The notes under the pieces: generated by a model | Told to the model about the DNA's origin: nothing | Seen by the model: the letters and a program-made list of their open reading frames with translations, nothing else | Databases searched by the model: none | NCBI GenBank assembly: GCA_023151185.1 | Contig: JAKLJL010000007.1 | Span: 62,001 to 126,000 of the forward strand | Direction of reading: 5' to 3' | DNA length: 64,000 bases | Origin: Bacteroidota bacterium | GTDB lineage: Bacteria; Bacteroidota; JABWAT01 | Shown here: positions 17,456 to 25,584 of the stretch, piece by piece | Layout: every line of letters starts with the position of its first letter | How positions within the stretch are numbered: the stretch's first letter is position 1 | Made by a program: the position numbers and the translations under genes

Positions 17456-17598
17456 AAGTACGCCTGTTCCGGAACCTGCTCCGGCAGGCCTTCCCCACCT
17501 ACCGGTATTTCGGCCTTCGGGGACACACCAAAATTATACGGGAAATCATGCCCGTAAAAATAACCCCCACCAGCGCCTGGCTGATGAATGTGGAATAG
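17440..17598 (+). pseudogene. C-terminal remnant of a second kup gene
   Basis: From 17440 to the TAG at 17598 a frame of 52 codons aligns without gaps to the end of the upstream Kup. Shared blocks include L-K-V-R-x-F-R-N-L-L-R, P-T-Y-R-Y-F-G, R-G-x-T-K-I-I and E-I-M-P-V, with about 60 percent identity by eye. There is no start or membrane domain. Its frame differs by two from that of the response-regulator fragment to which it is joined. The simplest reading is a former order kup1-regulator-kup2 from which one deletion removed the end of the regulator and nearly all of kup2. Confidence 0.85.
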
Positions 17599-17623
17599 GG
17601 TAACCCTCCTGACAGTGGCCCGT

Positions 17624-17799
17624 CCCTGGCCCTGCCCGTCACCGGCGGGAGTTATCAATTTAAAAGTGTTCAGGGTTATAAGTTACTCCGAATCAGGCAA
17701 TTCAAAAAATCAATTGGGTTCCGCCCATTTCCCTGTCTTTTAAAACCCCAAAGCAGGTTCCCATTTCTATTCCCGCCACGTGAACGGGGAGGGCCAGGG
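17624..17799. repeat. Imperfect inverted-repeat element in the gap after the kup remnant
   Basis: CCCTGGCCCTGCCCGT (17624-17639) returns as its reverse complement with one mismatch, ACGGGGAGGGCCAGGG (17784-17799). Similarity continues inward with small gaps (GGCGGGA on the left, TCCCGCC near 17771). The interior is noncoding and A+T richer. This non-genic stretch (17599-17868) otherwise shows nothing recognisable. It may be a MITE- or REP-like element or recombination debris. Confidence 0.45.
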
Positions 17800-17868
17800 T
17801 GGGGTCGGCACCACTAACCCTCAAAAATCCGTCTTGTAAATCCACCGACTTATTCTTAACTTCCGGTC

Positions 17869-18393
17869 ATGAATTTACCGCAGCAAAATCCGGATTTTTC
17901 GGCAGAGATTCTTCAGGGTGATCTGCTGTTCACTCCGGCCGGTGCCATTCTCTGTCCATGCAGCCAGAACGGCAAACATGATCTGGGAATCTGCCGTCAG
18001 ATCCTGCATCTGGCAGGCCGTGAAATTGAAAAGCAGATCCGGATGGGCAACTCGAAGCCCGGCAGTTTTATCACCGGTTCCGGCCGCCTGGCCATGAGAC
18101 GGATCGGCAAAATTATCCATCTGAATGTATCACCCGAACCGCCTTTGAAACCGGCCATTGAAACTGCACTTGATCAGGCTCTTGCTCTTTCGGTAAAAAA
18201 CAATCTGCCTGTCCTTTCGCTTGGTTCCCTGAATGCAACCGCATTTGGCCTTTCCTGGCAGGATGCAGCAACTTTGGCAGGCGGCTTCATCGCCAAAGCC
18301 CGGTCCGGTTCCGGTATCCGGCAGATTCTGATCCGGGATTCCAATTCACAGTTTATTTCGAAATTAGTAGAGGTTTACCATGCACCAGCCTAA
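17869..18393 (+). CDS. Divergent macro-domain protein
   Basis: The 174-aa protein follows the macro-domain plan: I-L-Q-G-D-L-L (about 14-20), A-G-A-I-L-C-P-C-S-Q where ADP-ribose binders usually have D-A-I-V-N-A-A-N, A-G-R-E-I-E-K-Q near 49, a G-S-F-I-T-G-S-G-R-L stretch, K-I-I-H-L-N-V, and a second loop S-L-G-S-L-N-A-T-A-F-G-L in place of I-G-T-G-x-x-G. Macro domains bind ADP-ribose or related ligands and some hydrolyse its esters. Loss of the Asn pair and the G-G-G loop argues against hydrolase activity and for binding or a changed ligand. It overlaps the Nudix gene by 14 bases and leads a four-gene operon with a K+ channel. Confidence 0.68.
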   Translation: MNLPQQNPDFSAEILQGDLLFTPAGAILCPCSQNGKHDLGICRQILHLAGREIEKQIRMGNSKPGSFITGSGRLAMRRIGKIIHLNVSPEPPLKPAIETALDQALALSVKNNLPVLSLGSLNATAFGLSWQDAATLAGGFIAKARSGSGIRQILIRDSNSQFISKLVEVYHAPA

Positions 18394-18853
18394 AGGGCAG
18401 TTTACTTATGACTATCCCAGACCAATGGTTACCTGTGATGCCGCCGTTTTTTCACAGAAGGACCACAAAGAATGGCATATTCTGCTGATCGAACGGAAAA
18501 ACGACCCGTTCAAATATCACTGGGCCCTTCCCGGCGGATTTATCGAAATGGAAGAAACCCTTGAACAAACAGCCCTTCGTGAACTGAAGGAGGAAACCGG
18601 GATCCACGAGGTAGGACTCGAACCCTTCTGGACCTACGGCGACCCGGGCCGGGACCCCAGGGGACGGGTTATCACGGTGGTCTTCATCGGGCGGATCGAT
18701 TGGGAACATGCGATGGAACAAACCCATGCCGGCGATGATGCTGCCAATGCCCGGTGGTTCCCTTTCAGTAAACTGCCGGTGCTGGCCTTTGATCACCGGG
18801 AAATCATCGACCACCTGCTCAGTGAATTCCCGTTTAGCTCTGATCATCTGTGA
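18380..18853 (+). CDS. Nudix hydrolase, ADP-ribose pyrophosphatase-like
   Basis: The 157-aa protein has a complete Nudix box (residues 53-75, G-x5-E-x7-R-E-L-x-E-E-x-G-I) preceded by H-W-A-L-P-G-G-F, which positions the Mg2+-binding glutamates. Upstream D-A-A-V-F and downstream G-D-P-G-R-D-P-R-G-R-V-I-T-V-V-F agree with the family that splits ADP-ribose or similar nucleoside diphosphates; Nudix substrates cannot be fixed from motif alone. It overlaps the macro-domain gene by 14 bases and its TGA overlaps the GTG of the K+ channel by four (GTGA), so the three are probably translationally coupled. Confidence 0.85.
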   Translation: MHQPKGQFTYDYPRPMVTCDAAVFSQKDHKEWHILLIERKNDPFKYHWALPGGFIEMEETLEQTALRELKEETGIHEVGLEPFWTYGDPGRDPRGRVITVVFIGRIDWEHAMEQTHAGDDAANARWFPFSKLPVLAFDHREIIDHLLSEFPFSSDHL

Positions 18854-20034
18854 AACCGGTTTATAAATATTTCCGCCGGTTTTATCACAGCTATGTTCTG
18901 TTTTTCAGATCACTGTTTACTGATTTACCGCACGAAGTCTACAAAATTGCAACCGCAGTTCTTTCTCTGATCATTATCGGCGGAATTGTTGTTCATTTTA
19001 TTGAAGCAGAAGCCAACCCGCTGTATTCCACCATAGAAGATTCCATTTACTGGGCTGTGGTGACTGTTTCGACAACCGGGTACGGCGATATTGTCCCCAA
19101 AACCACCATCGGCCGGATTGCCTCGGGCACAATGATGCTGTTCGGGATAGTAATCATGTCTTTGTTTACTGCTTCCATTTCTTCCATTCTTGTGTCCAGA
19201 AAAATTCAAACCCAGCGTGGTCTTATGTCGATTTATGTAAAAAACCACCTCGTTATCTGCGGATATTACCCAACACTGCGCAATGTGATCCTTTCCCTGT
19301 TCAGGGAAAAACCGGATCTGCACATCGTGATGATCAACGATCAGGAACAGGATCTTATTGATCTGCTGATGAGTGAATTTTCGGGCAAACATCTCCATTA
19401 CGTCAGAGGGAATTACGCCAATGAAACTTTCCTGGAGAAGGCCCGGATCAAGGATGCCGGCTCAGTCATCATCCTGCCGGATATCAGCCATCAGAAACCG
19501 CCCGGCCGGTTCGATGAACTGACCCTGATGACCGTGCTGACTCTGAAGCAGGTTGCGCCAACCGCCAAAATTTACACCCACGTCTATGACCGGGAACTTG
19601 TTCCCCACCTGAAACGGGCCGGTGTCGACGGATACATTATTTCGGATGAAATTTCTGGTGAACTTATGGCCGGGTTTATCTCGGCTCCGGGTGCGCCCCA
19701 GGCTGTAAAACAACTGATGTCGCTGAACTCGGTTCAAAACCTGAAAGTCATCCCCGTACCGGAAGTTTATACCGGAAAAACCTATCAGGAGTTTATGACT
19801 GAAATGAAATCGGCTTCAAACACTCTGGTTCTCGGTTTTATTTCGGTTGAAGAACAGATTGATCTGAATGCCATCCTCTCGAATGACATGTCGGCAATTG
19901 ATGTTTTCATTCAGAAGAAATTCAAGGAAGCCGGTATCGGGGCAGATAAATCTGACCAGGTTCAGGTAAATCTGAATCCGCCGCCCGATTACCTTATTCA
20001 GGCCAATGATGCCGCTTTAATTTTGGGAGCCTGA
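18850..20034 (+). CDS. MthK-like potassium channel with RCK domain
   Basis: This 394-aa protein begins at a GTG inside the Nudix stop. A first membrane helix (about 33-51), a pore helix with selectivity filter T-T-G-Y-G-D (75-80) and a second helix (about 90-115) form a two-helix K+ channel. A cytoplasmic RCK region follows: H-L-V-I-C-G-Y-Y-P-T-L opens the RCK-N fold as in MthK, with G-N-Y-A-N-E-x-x-L-x-K-A further on, and an RCK-C domain lies at about 290-394. RCK domains gate channels with Ca2+, Na+ or nucleotides such as NAD(H), ADP or c-di-AMP; the ligand here is unknown. A separate cyclic-nucleotide-binding gene follows after two bases. Confidence 0.9.
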   Translation: MKPVYKYFRRFYHSYVLFFRSLFTDLPHEVYKIATAVLSLIIIGGIVVHFIEAEANPLYSTIEDSIYWAVVTVSTTGYGDIVPKTTIGRIASGTMMLFGIVIMSLFTASISSILVSRKIQTQRGLMSIYVKNHLVICGYYPTLRNVILSLFREKPDLHIVMINDQEQDLIDLLMSEFSGKHLHYVRGNYANETFLEKARIKDAGSVIILPDISHQKPPGRFDELTLMTVLTLKQVAPTAKIYTHVYDRELVPHLKRAGVDGYIISDEISGELMAGFISAPGAPQAVKQLMSLNSVQNLKVIPVPEVYTGKTYQEFMTEMKSASNTLVLGFISVEEQIDLNAILSNDMSAIDVFIQKKFKEAGIGADKSDQVQVNLNPPPDYLIQANDAALILGA

Positions 20035-20036
20035 TC

Positions 20037-20552
20037 ATGAGCAAGCAGCTAACTCTCGAAGAACTTGCCGGGATTCCGCTTTTCGGAGGAGTTCCCAAAG
20101 ACAAATTATCAAAAATTCTGAGTATCATTTCCTATGAATCACACGGCCCGGGGGTTAAGCTGATTCTGGACGGGGATTTCGGTGATTGTGTCTATATTTT
20201 GCTCGAAGGCGATGTGGAAATCACTAAAATGATGACCCTTTTGCCCGATACCCCGGCCGCCAACCCGGAAAAATCACTCATTAAACTGAACGGCAGCTAT
20301 AAACCGTTCATCGGTGAACTGAGTTTGTTTGATGAAGAATCCAAACGGACCGCCACTGTCAAATCACTGACCCCTGTTCAGGTTGCGGTGATAAAACGGC
20401 AGGATTTTATGGATGTTGCCGAACATGATTTCGAAATCGGTTTCAGAATCATGCTGAATATCTCCCGAACCCTGGCCAAACGTCTGGGAAAAGCCAATGT
20501 GGATATTCTGAAACTGACAACAGCATTTTCCCTTGCCCTGACCAAACGGTAA
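20037..20552 (+). CDS. Stand-alone cyclic-nucleotide-binding domain protein
   Basis: The 171-aa protein is one CNBD with a helical tail. Helix L-E-E-L-A-G-I-P-L-F-G-G-V is followed by the beta roll (V-Y-I-L-L-E-G-D-V-E-I). The phosphate-binding cassette keeps Glu94 in I-G-E-L-S-L-F and Arg104 in K-R-T-A-T-V, so cAMP or cGMP binding is plausible. No helix-turn-helix follows, so it is not a CRP-type activator, and there is no membrane segment. About ten extra residues are inserted in the roll (L-L-P-D-T-P-A-A-N-P). It starts two bases after the K+ channel stop, which suggests it acts with the channel in trans. Confidence 0.85.
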   Translation: MSKQLTLEELAGIPLFGGVPKDKLSKILSIISYESHGPGVKLILDGDFGDCVYILLEGDVEITKMMTLLPDTPAANPEKSLIKLNGSYKPFIGELSLFDEESKRTATVKSLTPVQVAVIKRQDFMDVAEHDFEIGFRIMLNISRTLAKRLGKANVDILKLTTAFSLALTKR

Positions 20553-20601
20553 AACAGCACGGCATTTCGGATTCAGAACGCGGTCGGTTATTTTTACAAA
20601 G

Positions 20602-20629
20602 TCCGGATTGCTTCCGGATTTTTTTTTTT
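20602..20629 (+). terminator. Intrinsic terminator after the channel operon
   Basis: TCCGGA (20602-20607) and TCCGGA (20613-20618) pair across a TTGCT loop and eleven T residues follow. It ends the macro-Nudix-channel-CNBD unit before the Kef-type gene. Confidence 0.8.
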
Positions 20630-20647
20630 AGTTAACCGGTCTTCTCC

Positions 20648-22468
20648 ATGATAAAAAAACTGTTAGTTCTGCTGGTTTCAGCTCTGGTGCTTCCCCTGAC
20701 CACATTTGCAGGCGGTGGTGAAGGAGGATCGACTCTGGTCACCAGTGTCGGAATCTCAATCATTGCCGCTACCGTCCTGGCGTTCCTCGCCCATTTTTTT
20801 AAACAGCCGCTGCTTCTGGCCTATCTGGCTGCCGGGGCCCTGATCGGCCCGCTGATCGGATTTGGCTGGGTGGATAACCAGACCGATATTGAAACGATTT
20901 CCCACATCGGTTTAATTCTGCTTCTCTTTCTCATCGGGCTCGAAATTGATATAAAAAAACTGGCGGATTCAGGTCCGTCACTGATCAGTGCCGGTGCAGG
21001 TCAGTTTCTGATCAATACGCTGATCGGTCTGGGATTTTTCAGTCTTGCCGGATTTTGCTTTTTGGGCGGAACCTATGATCTGCTGTATCTGGCTGTTTGT
21101 ACTTCGCTTAGCTCTACTGCCATTGCAGTTAAACTGCTGTATTCAAAGTTCGAACTGGATACCCTTGCCGGCCGCCTGACGCTGGGAGTTCTGGTTTTTC
21201 AGGATATCTGGGCCATTCTGGTACTGGGAATCCAGCCAGACCTTGCCAACCCCAATCTGCTGGCCATTCTGGCCTCCCTGCTGAAAGGCGTGCTACTGGT
21301 TATCATCGCTCTGGCTGCAAGTAAATACCTGCTTCCGGTTCTGTTTAAACGGATCGGAAAAAATCCTGAAATGATTCTGGTTGCTTCGTTAGGCTGGTGT
21401 TTTTCACTGTGCGGACTTTCAGTTCAACTGGGAATGTCTGCCGAAATGGGTGCGTTGATTGCAGGGGTCTCGATTTCTACTTTCCCTTACAACCTTGATG
21501 TCATCGCCAAAGTGATTAACATCCGTGATTTTTTTGTAACCCTGTTTTTTGTGGCACTCGGTATGCAGATCCCGAATCCGGCAGAACAGCCGGCGTTACT
21601 TGGAATGGCCTTCATCACGGCCGGCTTTCTGGTTGCCTCCCGGTTTCTTTCGGTTTATCCGGTTTTATATCTCTTTAAAAACGGCCACCGGGTCAGTTTG
21701 CTGACCTCACTCAATCTGGCACAGCTTTCCGAGTTTTCACTGGTGATTGCTTCCCTGGGATTCGCAGCCGGTCACATCAGCCGGGAACTCCTGACCCTTA
21801 TCATGTTTACCTTCGTTATTACCTCGGTCGGCTCAACTTACCTCATCCAGTGGAATCAGACGGTCCAGGCTGTTCTTGCAAAAGGACTGCTTGCTGCCGG
21901 GCTGAAAGATGCCGGTACCACAGCCTCAGAGTCTGACCCGGATGAGGAGAACACGGGAAAGGATGTTGCACTTCTGGGCTTTTTCAGGGTGGCAAGTTCA
22001 CTGATCCGGGAAATCATGGATGATCCGTCATCAGAACTGAAGGATAAAGTTGTAGTTGTGGATTTTAATCCCGAAGTTCACAATACACTCCATTCACTGG
22101 GAATCAAGGCCATTTACGGAGATATCAGCCATCTGGATACCCTTCATCATGCCGGTATTCATGAGGCAAAACTGGTTATCTCGACCATACCGGATAACAT
22201 ACTGGTAGGAACCGACAATCTGAAGATGATCCGGGCTATCCGGTCGCTTTGCCCGCATGCACGGATTATTGTAACTGCTGAAAGCGCACCAAGGGCACTT
22301 AAAATGTATCAGGAAGGTGCTGATTACGTGTTTCTTCCCCGGATTCTGGCGGCTGAGCATCTGAAAAGCCGGATGGACCTGATGACCTCCGGAAGTGAGT
22401 CGGATATTACTGCCCTCAGGGAAAACGAAATTGCCCGGCTTTCTGTCCGGCAGGAAATAATCAGTTAG
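20648..22468 (+). CDS. Kef-type K+/H+ antiporter (CPA2) with C-terminal Rossmann domain
   Basis: After a signal-like N-terminus, residues of about 30-400 contain twelve or so membrane helices with CPA2 features: K-Q-P-L-L-L-A-Y-L-A-A-G, L-L-L-F-L-I-G-L-E-I and S-L-S-S-T-A-I-A-V-K. The C-terminal 130 residues look like a TrkA-N/RCK domain (V-V-V-V-D-F-N-P-E-V, I-Y-G-D-I-S, A-K-L-V-I-S-T-I-P-D-N). It exchanges K+ or Na+ for H+ across the inner membrane. Length of 606 aa is normal. ALDH3 follows after eight bases, perhaps as an operon; E. coli KefC is gated by glutathione adducts of electrophiles, so a linked aldehyde dehydrogenase is of interest. Confidence 0.9.
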   Translation: MIKKLLVLLVSALVLPLTTFAGGGEGGSTLVTSVGISIIAATVLAFLAHFFKQPLLLAYLAAGALIGPLIGFGWVDNQTDIETISHIGLILLLFLIGLEIDIKKLADSGPSLISAGAGQFLINTLIGLGFFSLAGFCFLGGTYDLLYLAVCTSLSSTAIAVKLLYSKFELDTLAGRLTLGVLVFQDIWAILVLGIQPDLANPNLLAILASLLKGVLLVIIALAASKYLLPVLFKRIGKNPEMILVASLGWCFSLCGLSVQLGMSAEMGALIAGVSISTFPYNLDVIAKVINIRDFFVTLFFVALGMQIPNPAEQPALLGMAFITAGFLVASRFLSVYPVLYLFKNGHRVSLLTSLNLAQLSEFSLVIASLGFAAGHISRELLTLIMFTFVITSVGSTYLIQWNQTVQAVLAKGLLAAGLKDAGTTASESDPDEENTGKDVALLGFFRVASSLIREIMDDPSSELKDKVVVVDFNPEVHNTLHSLGIKAIYGDISHLDTLHHAGIHEAKLVISTIPDNILVGTDNLKMIRAIRSLCPHARIIVTAESAPRALKMYQEGADYVFLPRILAAEHLKSRMDLMTSGSESDITALRENEIARLSVRQEIIS

Positions 22469-22476
22469 AGGTAACC

Positions 22477-23880
22477 ATGTCCTATCAGGATTTGCTGACC
22501 CGTCAGCAGACACACTTTTTTTCTGTCGTCCGCCCGGCACCAGTTTCCGCACGGAAGGAAAAACTGAAAAAACTCAGGTCCTGGATTATGACTCACCGGA
22601 AGGACATTCAGCAGGCTGTTTTCCTCGATTTCAGAAAAGGAGCCGAAGATGCAGATCTTTCCGAAATCAAACCGCTTCTTGCTGAAATTGATCATACTCT
22701 GCGCCATTTAAAGGACTGGACCCGGTACCGTGCAGTTGGCACCCCGTTGTATCTCCTTGGCTCCCGGTCGGGTATTCAGCGTGACCCCAAAGGAGTTGCC
22801 CTTATTATTTCACCCTGGAATTTCCCGTTCATGCTGGCAGTTAATCCGCTGATTTCTGCTGTATCTGCCGGATGCTGTGCGGTGATCAAGCCCTCAGAAC
22901 TGTCGCCAAACACGTCCCGCCTGCTCGAAAAAATGGCCGGTGAGTGCTTCCCGCCAGAAGAGGTTTCAGTTGTTCAGGGAGATGCCTCCGTTTCGGAATC
23001 CCTGCTGAAGTTAAAATGGGACCATATTTTCTTTACCGGAAGTCCGCAGATCGGCAAACTGGTCATGACAGCGGCGGCGGCAAATCTAACCTCTGTAACC
23101 CTGGAGCTTGGCGGTGAAAATCCGGCCATTGTTGATGAGACAGCCAACCTGCGGGATACGGCCGAAAAACTGATCTGGGGCAAGTTCATGAACAACGGAC
23201 AGTCCTGCGTCTCGGTTAACACCGTTTTCGTTCAGGAGACAGTCAAACATCAGTTCGAACAGGAACTCATCCGGGCTTTAACTAAACTCTATCCGGATCT
23301 TGCCAGCCGGATTTCTGGCCCGGAGTGGATCCGGGTGATAAACGAAAAACATACTCAGCGGATAGCCCGTTTGATTTATTCAGCAACCGAGGCGGGTGCA
23401 AGAGAACTTGCCGGCGGGGGAATTTCGGTGACCGACCGGGTTATTCCTCCAACGATTCTCACCGACATCCCGCCAGATCATCCCATCGTGTCAGAAGAAC
23501 TTTTCGGCCCGGTACTTCCGGTGGTGACCTTCCGGAATATAGAGGAAGTTTTTCACCGGATGAGGACTGCTGATTGTCCGCTGATGGCCTATCTCTTCAC
23601 CCGGTCACGAACCAACCTCGACCGGTTCCTTCTCGAAACCCGTTCTGGCGGGGTTGCGGTCAATGAGACCACCCTGCCGTTTGTTCATCCTGGGCTTCCA
23701 TTTGGCGGAACAGGAAAATCAGGACTTGGAAAAGCCCATGGGGTTGCCGGCTTCCTTGCTTTTACCAACGAAAAGCCGGTTTTCATACAGCGCCGCGGAT
23801 TGACCACCATGAAACTCGTCTATCCGCCATTCAACCCTGTTAAGAAACTGATCATTGACATTTTACTGAAGTGGCTGTAA
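22477..23880 (+). CDS. Aldehyde dehydrogenase, ALDH3 class
   Basis: The 467-aa length, I-S-P-W-N-F-P cofactor segment, F-F-T-G-S nucleotide loop, L-E-L-G-G-E-N with the general-base Glu, and catalytic Cys244 in G-Q-S-C-V-S identify a short ALDH3-type enzyme that oxidises medium or long-chain aldehydes with NAD(P)+. The C-terminus (V-Y-P-P-F-N-P-V-K-K plus a hydrophobic end, I-I-D-I-L-L-K-W-L) resembles the membrane-associated tails of fatty-aldehyde dehydrogenases. It follows the Kef-type antiporter by eight bases. Confidence 0.9.
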   Translation: MSYQDLLTRQQTHFFSVVRPAPVSARKEKLKKLRSWIMTHRKDIQQAVFLDFRKGAEDADLSEIKPLLAEIDHTLRHLKDWTRYRAVGTPLYLLGSRSGIQRDPKGVALIISPWNFPFMLAVNPLISAVSAGCCAVIKPSELSPNTSRLLEKMAGECFPPEEVSVVQGDASVSESLLKLKWDHIFFTGSPQIGKLVMTAAAANLTSVTLELGGENPAIVDETANLRDTAEKLIWGKFMNNGQSCVSVNTVFVQETVKHQFEQELIRALTKLYPDLASRISGPEWIRVINEKHTQRIARLIYSATEAGARELAGGGISVTDRVIPPTILTDIPPDHPIVSEELFGPVLPVVTFRNIEEVFHRMRTADCPLMAYLFTRSRTNLDRFLLETRSGGVAVNETTLPFVHPGLPFGGTGKSGLGKAHGVAGFLAFTNEKPVFIQRRGLTTMKLVYPPFNPVKKLIIDILLKWL

Positions 23881-23942
23881 GCATAGCCGCACCCAACCGC
23901 CTCTTCCGTTACTGACCCCCTCCCGGTTTTTGCTTTTTGGCT

Positions 23943-23972
23943 TTGTCACGCCAGGATTATTTTATATCTTAT
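23943..23972 (+). promoter_or_regulatory. Promoter candidate for nhaB
   Basis: TTG (23943-23945) is followed by 19 bases and TATCTTAT (23965-23972), near the TTG-N20-TAnnTTTG pattern. The nhaB start lies 31 bases further. Confidence 0.4.
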
Positions 23973-24002
23973 CCGGATAATCACCAACTGAAAGGACACC
24001 TG

Positions 24003-25481
24003 ATGCAGAAACTGCTGTCTCACCTGATTGATTCCTTCATGGGACAGGCTCCCGTCTGGTATAAATACGCCGTTCTTGGAGCTTTGGTCGCCAATCCGCT
24101 GATTTTAATGGCTGCCGGACCGTTTGTTACCGGCTGGATTATTCTGATCGAGTTCATTTTTACTCTGGCAATGGCCCTGAAATGTTACCCCCTGCTTCCG
24201 GGTGGTTTGCTTGCCGTCCAGACCGTTTTTATGGGCCTGGCTGCCCCTGCTGTCGTTTATGAAGAGACCCGGAATAACTTTCCGGTTATCCTGCTTCTGA
24301 TGTTTATGGTTGCCGGAATTTACTTTATGAAGGATTTCCTGGCCTATACATTTACCAAAATTTTATTTTCCACCCGCAGTAAATTATTGCTTTCCCTCAT
24401 GTTTCTGATTGCCGGTGCAGTTCTTTCAGCCTGGCTGGATGCGTTAACGGTTATTGCGGTGATTATCACGGTTTCAGTCGCATTTTATCAGATTTATAAT
24501 TCGGCCGGATATGAAGAACGGGTTCCGGGTGTTGAAGATGAAACAGAACGGGAGAAAACCGGCCGGGAAGACCTGGAGCAGTTCAGGGGATTTTTAAGAA
24601 ATCTGCTCATGCATGCTGCGGTAGGAACAGCCCTTGGCGGCGTTTCAACCCTGGTAGGGGAACCTCAAAACCTGCTGATCGGTACGGTAATGGGCTGGAA
24701 TTTTCCTGAATTTTTCTTCCGGATGCTCCATGTTTCAGCTCCTGTCTTTGCTGCCGGAGTCCTGACCTGTATGGCAGTTGAACAGTTTAAAATCTTTGGG
24801 TTTGGATATCAGCTTCCTGAACGGGTCAGGCTGGTATTGAAAAAGCAGGCTGATGAAGACAGCCTTAACCGCACCTCACAGGATGTGTTCAAACTTTGGG
24901 TGATGGGAACCGGGGCTGTCTGGCTGGTCATTGCCCTTGCCCTGCATCTGGCAGAAGTCGGTCTTATCGGACTTTCAGTTATTATCTTCCTGACTTCCTT
25001 TACCGGGAAGTCGGATGAACACCAGATCGGAAAGGCGTTTGAAGAAGCCCTTCCGTTTACAGCACTTCTGGTTGTCTTTTTCGGGATTGTAGGCATGATC
25101 CACAGTTTGCACCTGTTCAAACCCATCTCAGACTGGGCTCTTTCTTTCGAAGGACAAAGCCAGTTGAATGCCTTTTTCATTGCCAGTGCCGTGCTTTCGG
25201 CCATCAGTGATAACGTGTTTGTAGCCACAATTTATATATCTGAAGCCCAGCAGGCTTTCCTTAACGGTCTTATCAACCGGGATCAGTTTGACCACCTTGC
25301 CATTGCCATCAATGTCGGGACGAACATCCCTTCAGTGGCAACACCAAACGGTCAGGCTGCCTTTTTATTCCTTCTGACTTCGGCAATCGCCTCCAGAATT
25401 AACCTGTCCTATCTGGAAATGCTCAAACTGGCTTTCCCCTACACGGTCATTCTGACTCTGGCTGCCTTTTTCTTTCTTTAA
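24003..25481 (+). CDS. nhaB: Na+/H+ antiporter NhaB
   Basis: The ATG at 24003 (492 aa) follows AAAGGA; an upstream in-frame TTG (23937) would add 22 non-hydrophobic residues and lies before the promoter. The sequence follows E. coli NhaB closely in the first third: P-x-W-Y-K, F-I-F-T-L-A-M-A-L-K-C-Y-P-L-L-P-G-G-L-L-A, L-L-L-M-F-M-V-A-G-I-Y-F-M-K and F-L-D-A-L-T-V-x-A-V. Conserved blocks G-T-A-L-G-G-V-S-T-L-V-G-E-P-Q-N and S-D-N-V-F-V-A-T follow. It exports Na+ in exchange for H+ at the inner membrane. NhaB is best known from Gammaproteobacteria, so its presence here is worth noting. Confidence 0.93.
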   Translation: MQKLLSHLIDSFMGQAPVWYKYAVLGALVANPLILMAAGPFVTGWIILIEFIFTLAMALKCYPLLPGGLLAVQTVFMGLAAPAVVYEETRNNFPVILLLMFMVAGIYFMKDFLAYTFTKILFSTRSKLLLSLMFLIAGAVLSAWLDALTVIAVIITVSVAFYQIYNSAGYEERVPGVEDETEREKTGREDLEQFRGFLRNLLMHAAVGTALGGVSTLVGEPQNLLIGTVMGWNFPEFFFRMLHVSAPVFAAGVLTCMAVEQFKIFGFGYQLPERVRLVLKKQADEDSLNRTSQDVFKLWVMGTGAVWLVIALALHLAEVGLIGLSVIIFLTSFTGKSDEHQIGKAFEEALPFTALLVVFFGIVGMIHSLHLFKPISDWALSFEGQSQLNAFFIASAVLSAISDNVFVATIYISEAQQAFLNGLINRDQFDHLAIAINVGTNIPSVATPNGQAAFLFLLTSAIASRINLSYLEMLKLAFPYTVILTLAAFFFL

Positions 25482-25489
25482 AGTTTACT

Positions 25490-25525
25490 CCTGTTCCCTG
25501 GAAAAAATTCCGGGAACAGGATTTT
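25490..25525 (+). terminator. Terminator after nhaB
   Basis: CCTGTTCCC (25490-25498) pairs with GGGAACAGG (25512-25520) and an ATTTT run follows, nine bases past the stop. Confidence 0.75.
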
Positions 25526-25584
25526 CCTCTTTCTTAGAATTCCGTTAAACCCCGTTTTGACTTCAGATTCTAATGTCATCCGGG

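Noticed and set aside
17599-17868. tRNA or small RNA gene in the gap after the kup remnant
   Set aside because: No cloverleaf, CCA end or promoter-terminator pair; only the inverted repeat is visible.
17869-20552. Channel operon read as an anti-phage system of Thoeris or CBASS type
   Set aside because: Macro, nucleotide-binding and pore-forming parts recall such effectors, but there is no TIR, cyclase or other signal-producing enzyme, the neighbours are housekeeping cation transporters, and no other defence or mobile gene is nearby.
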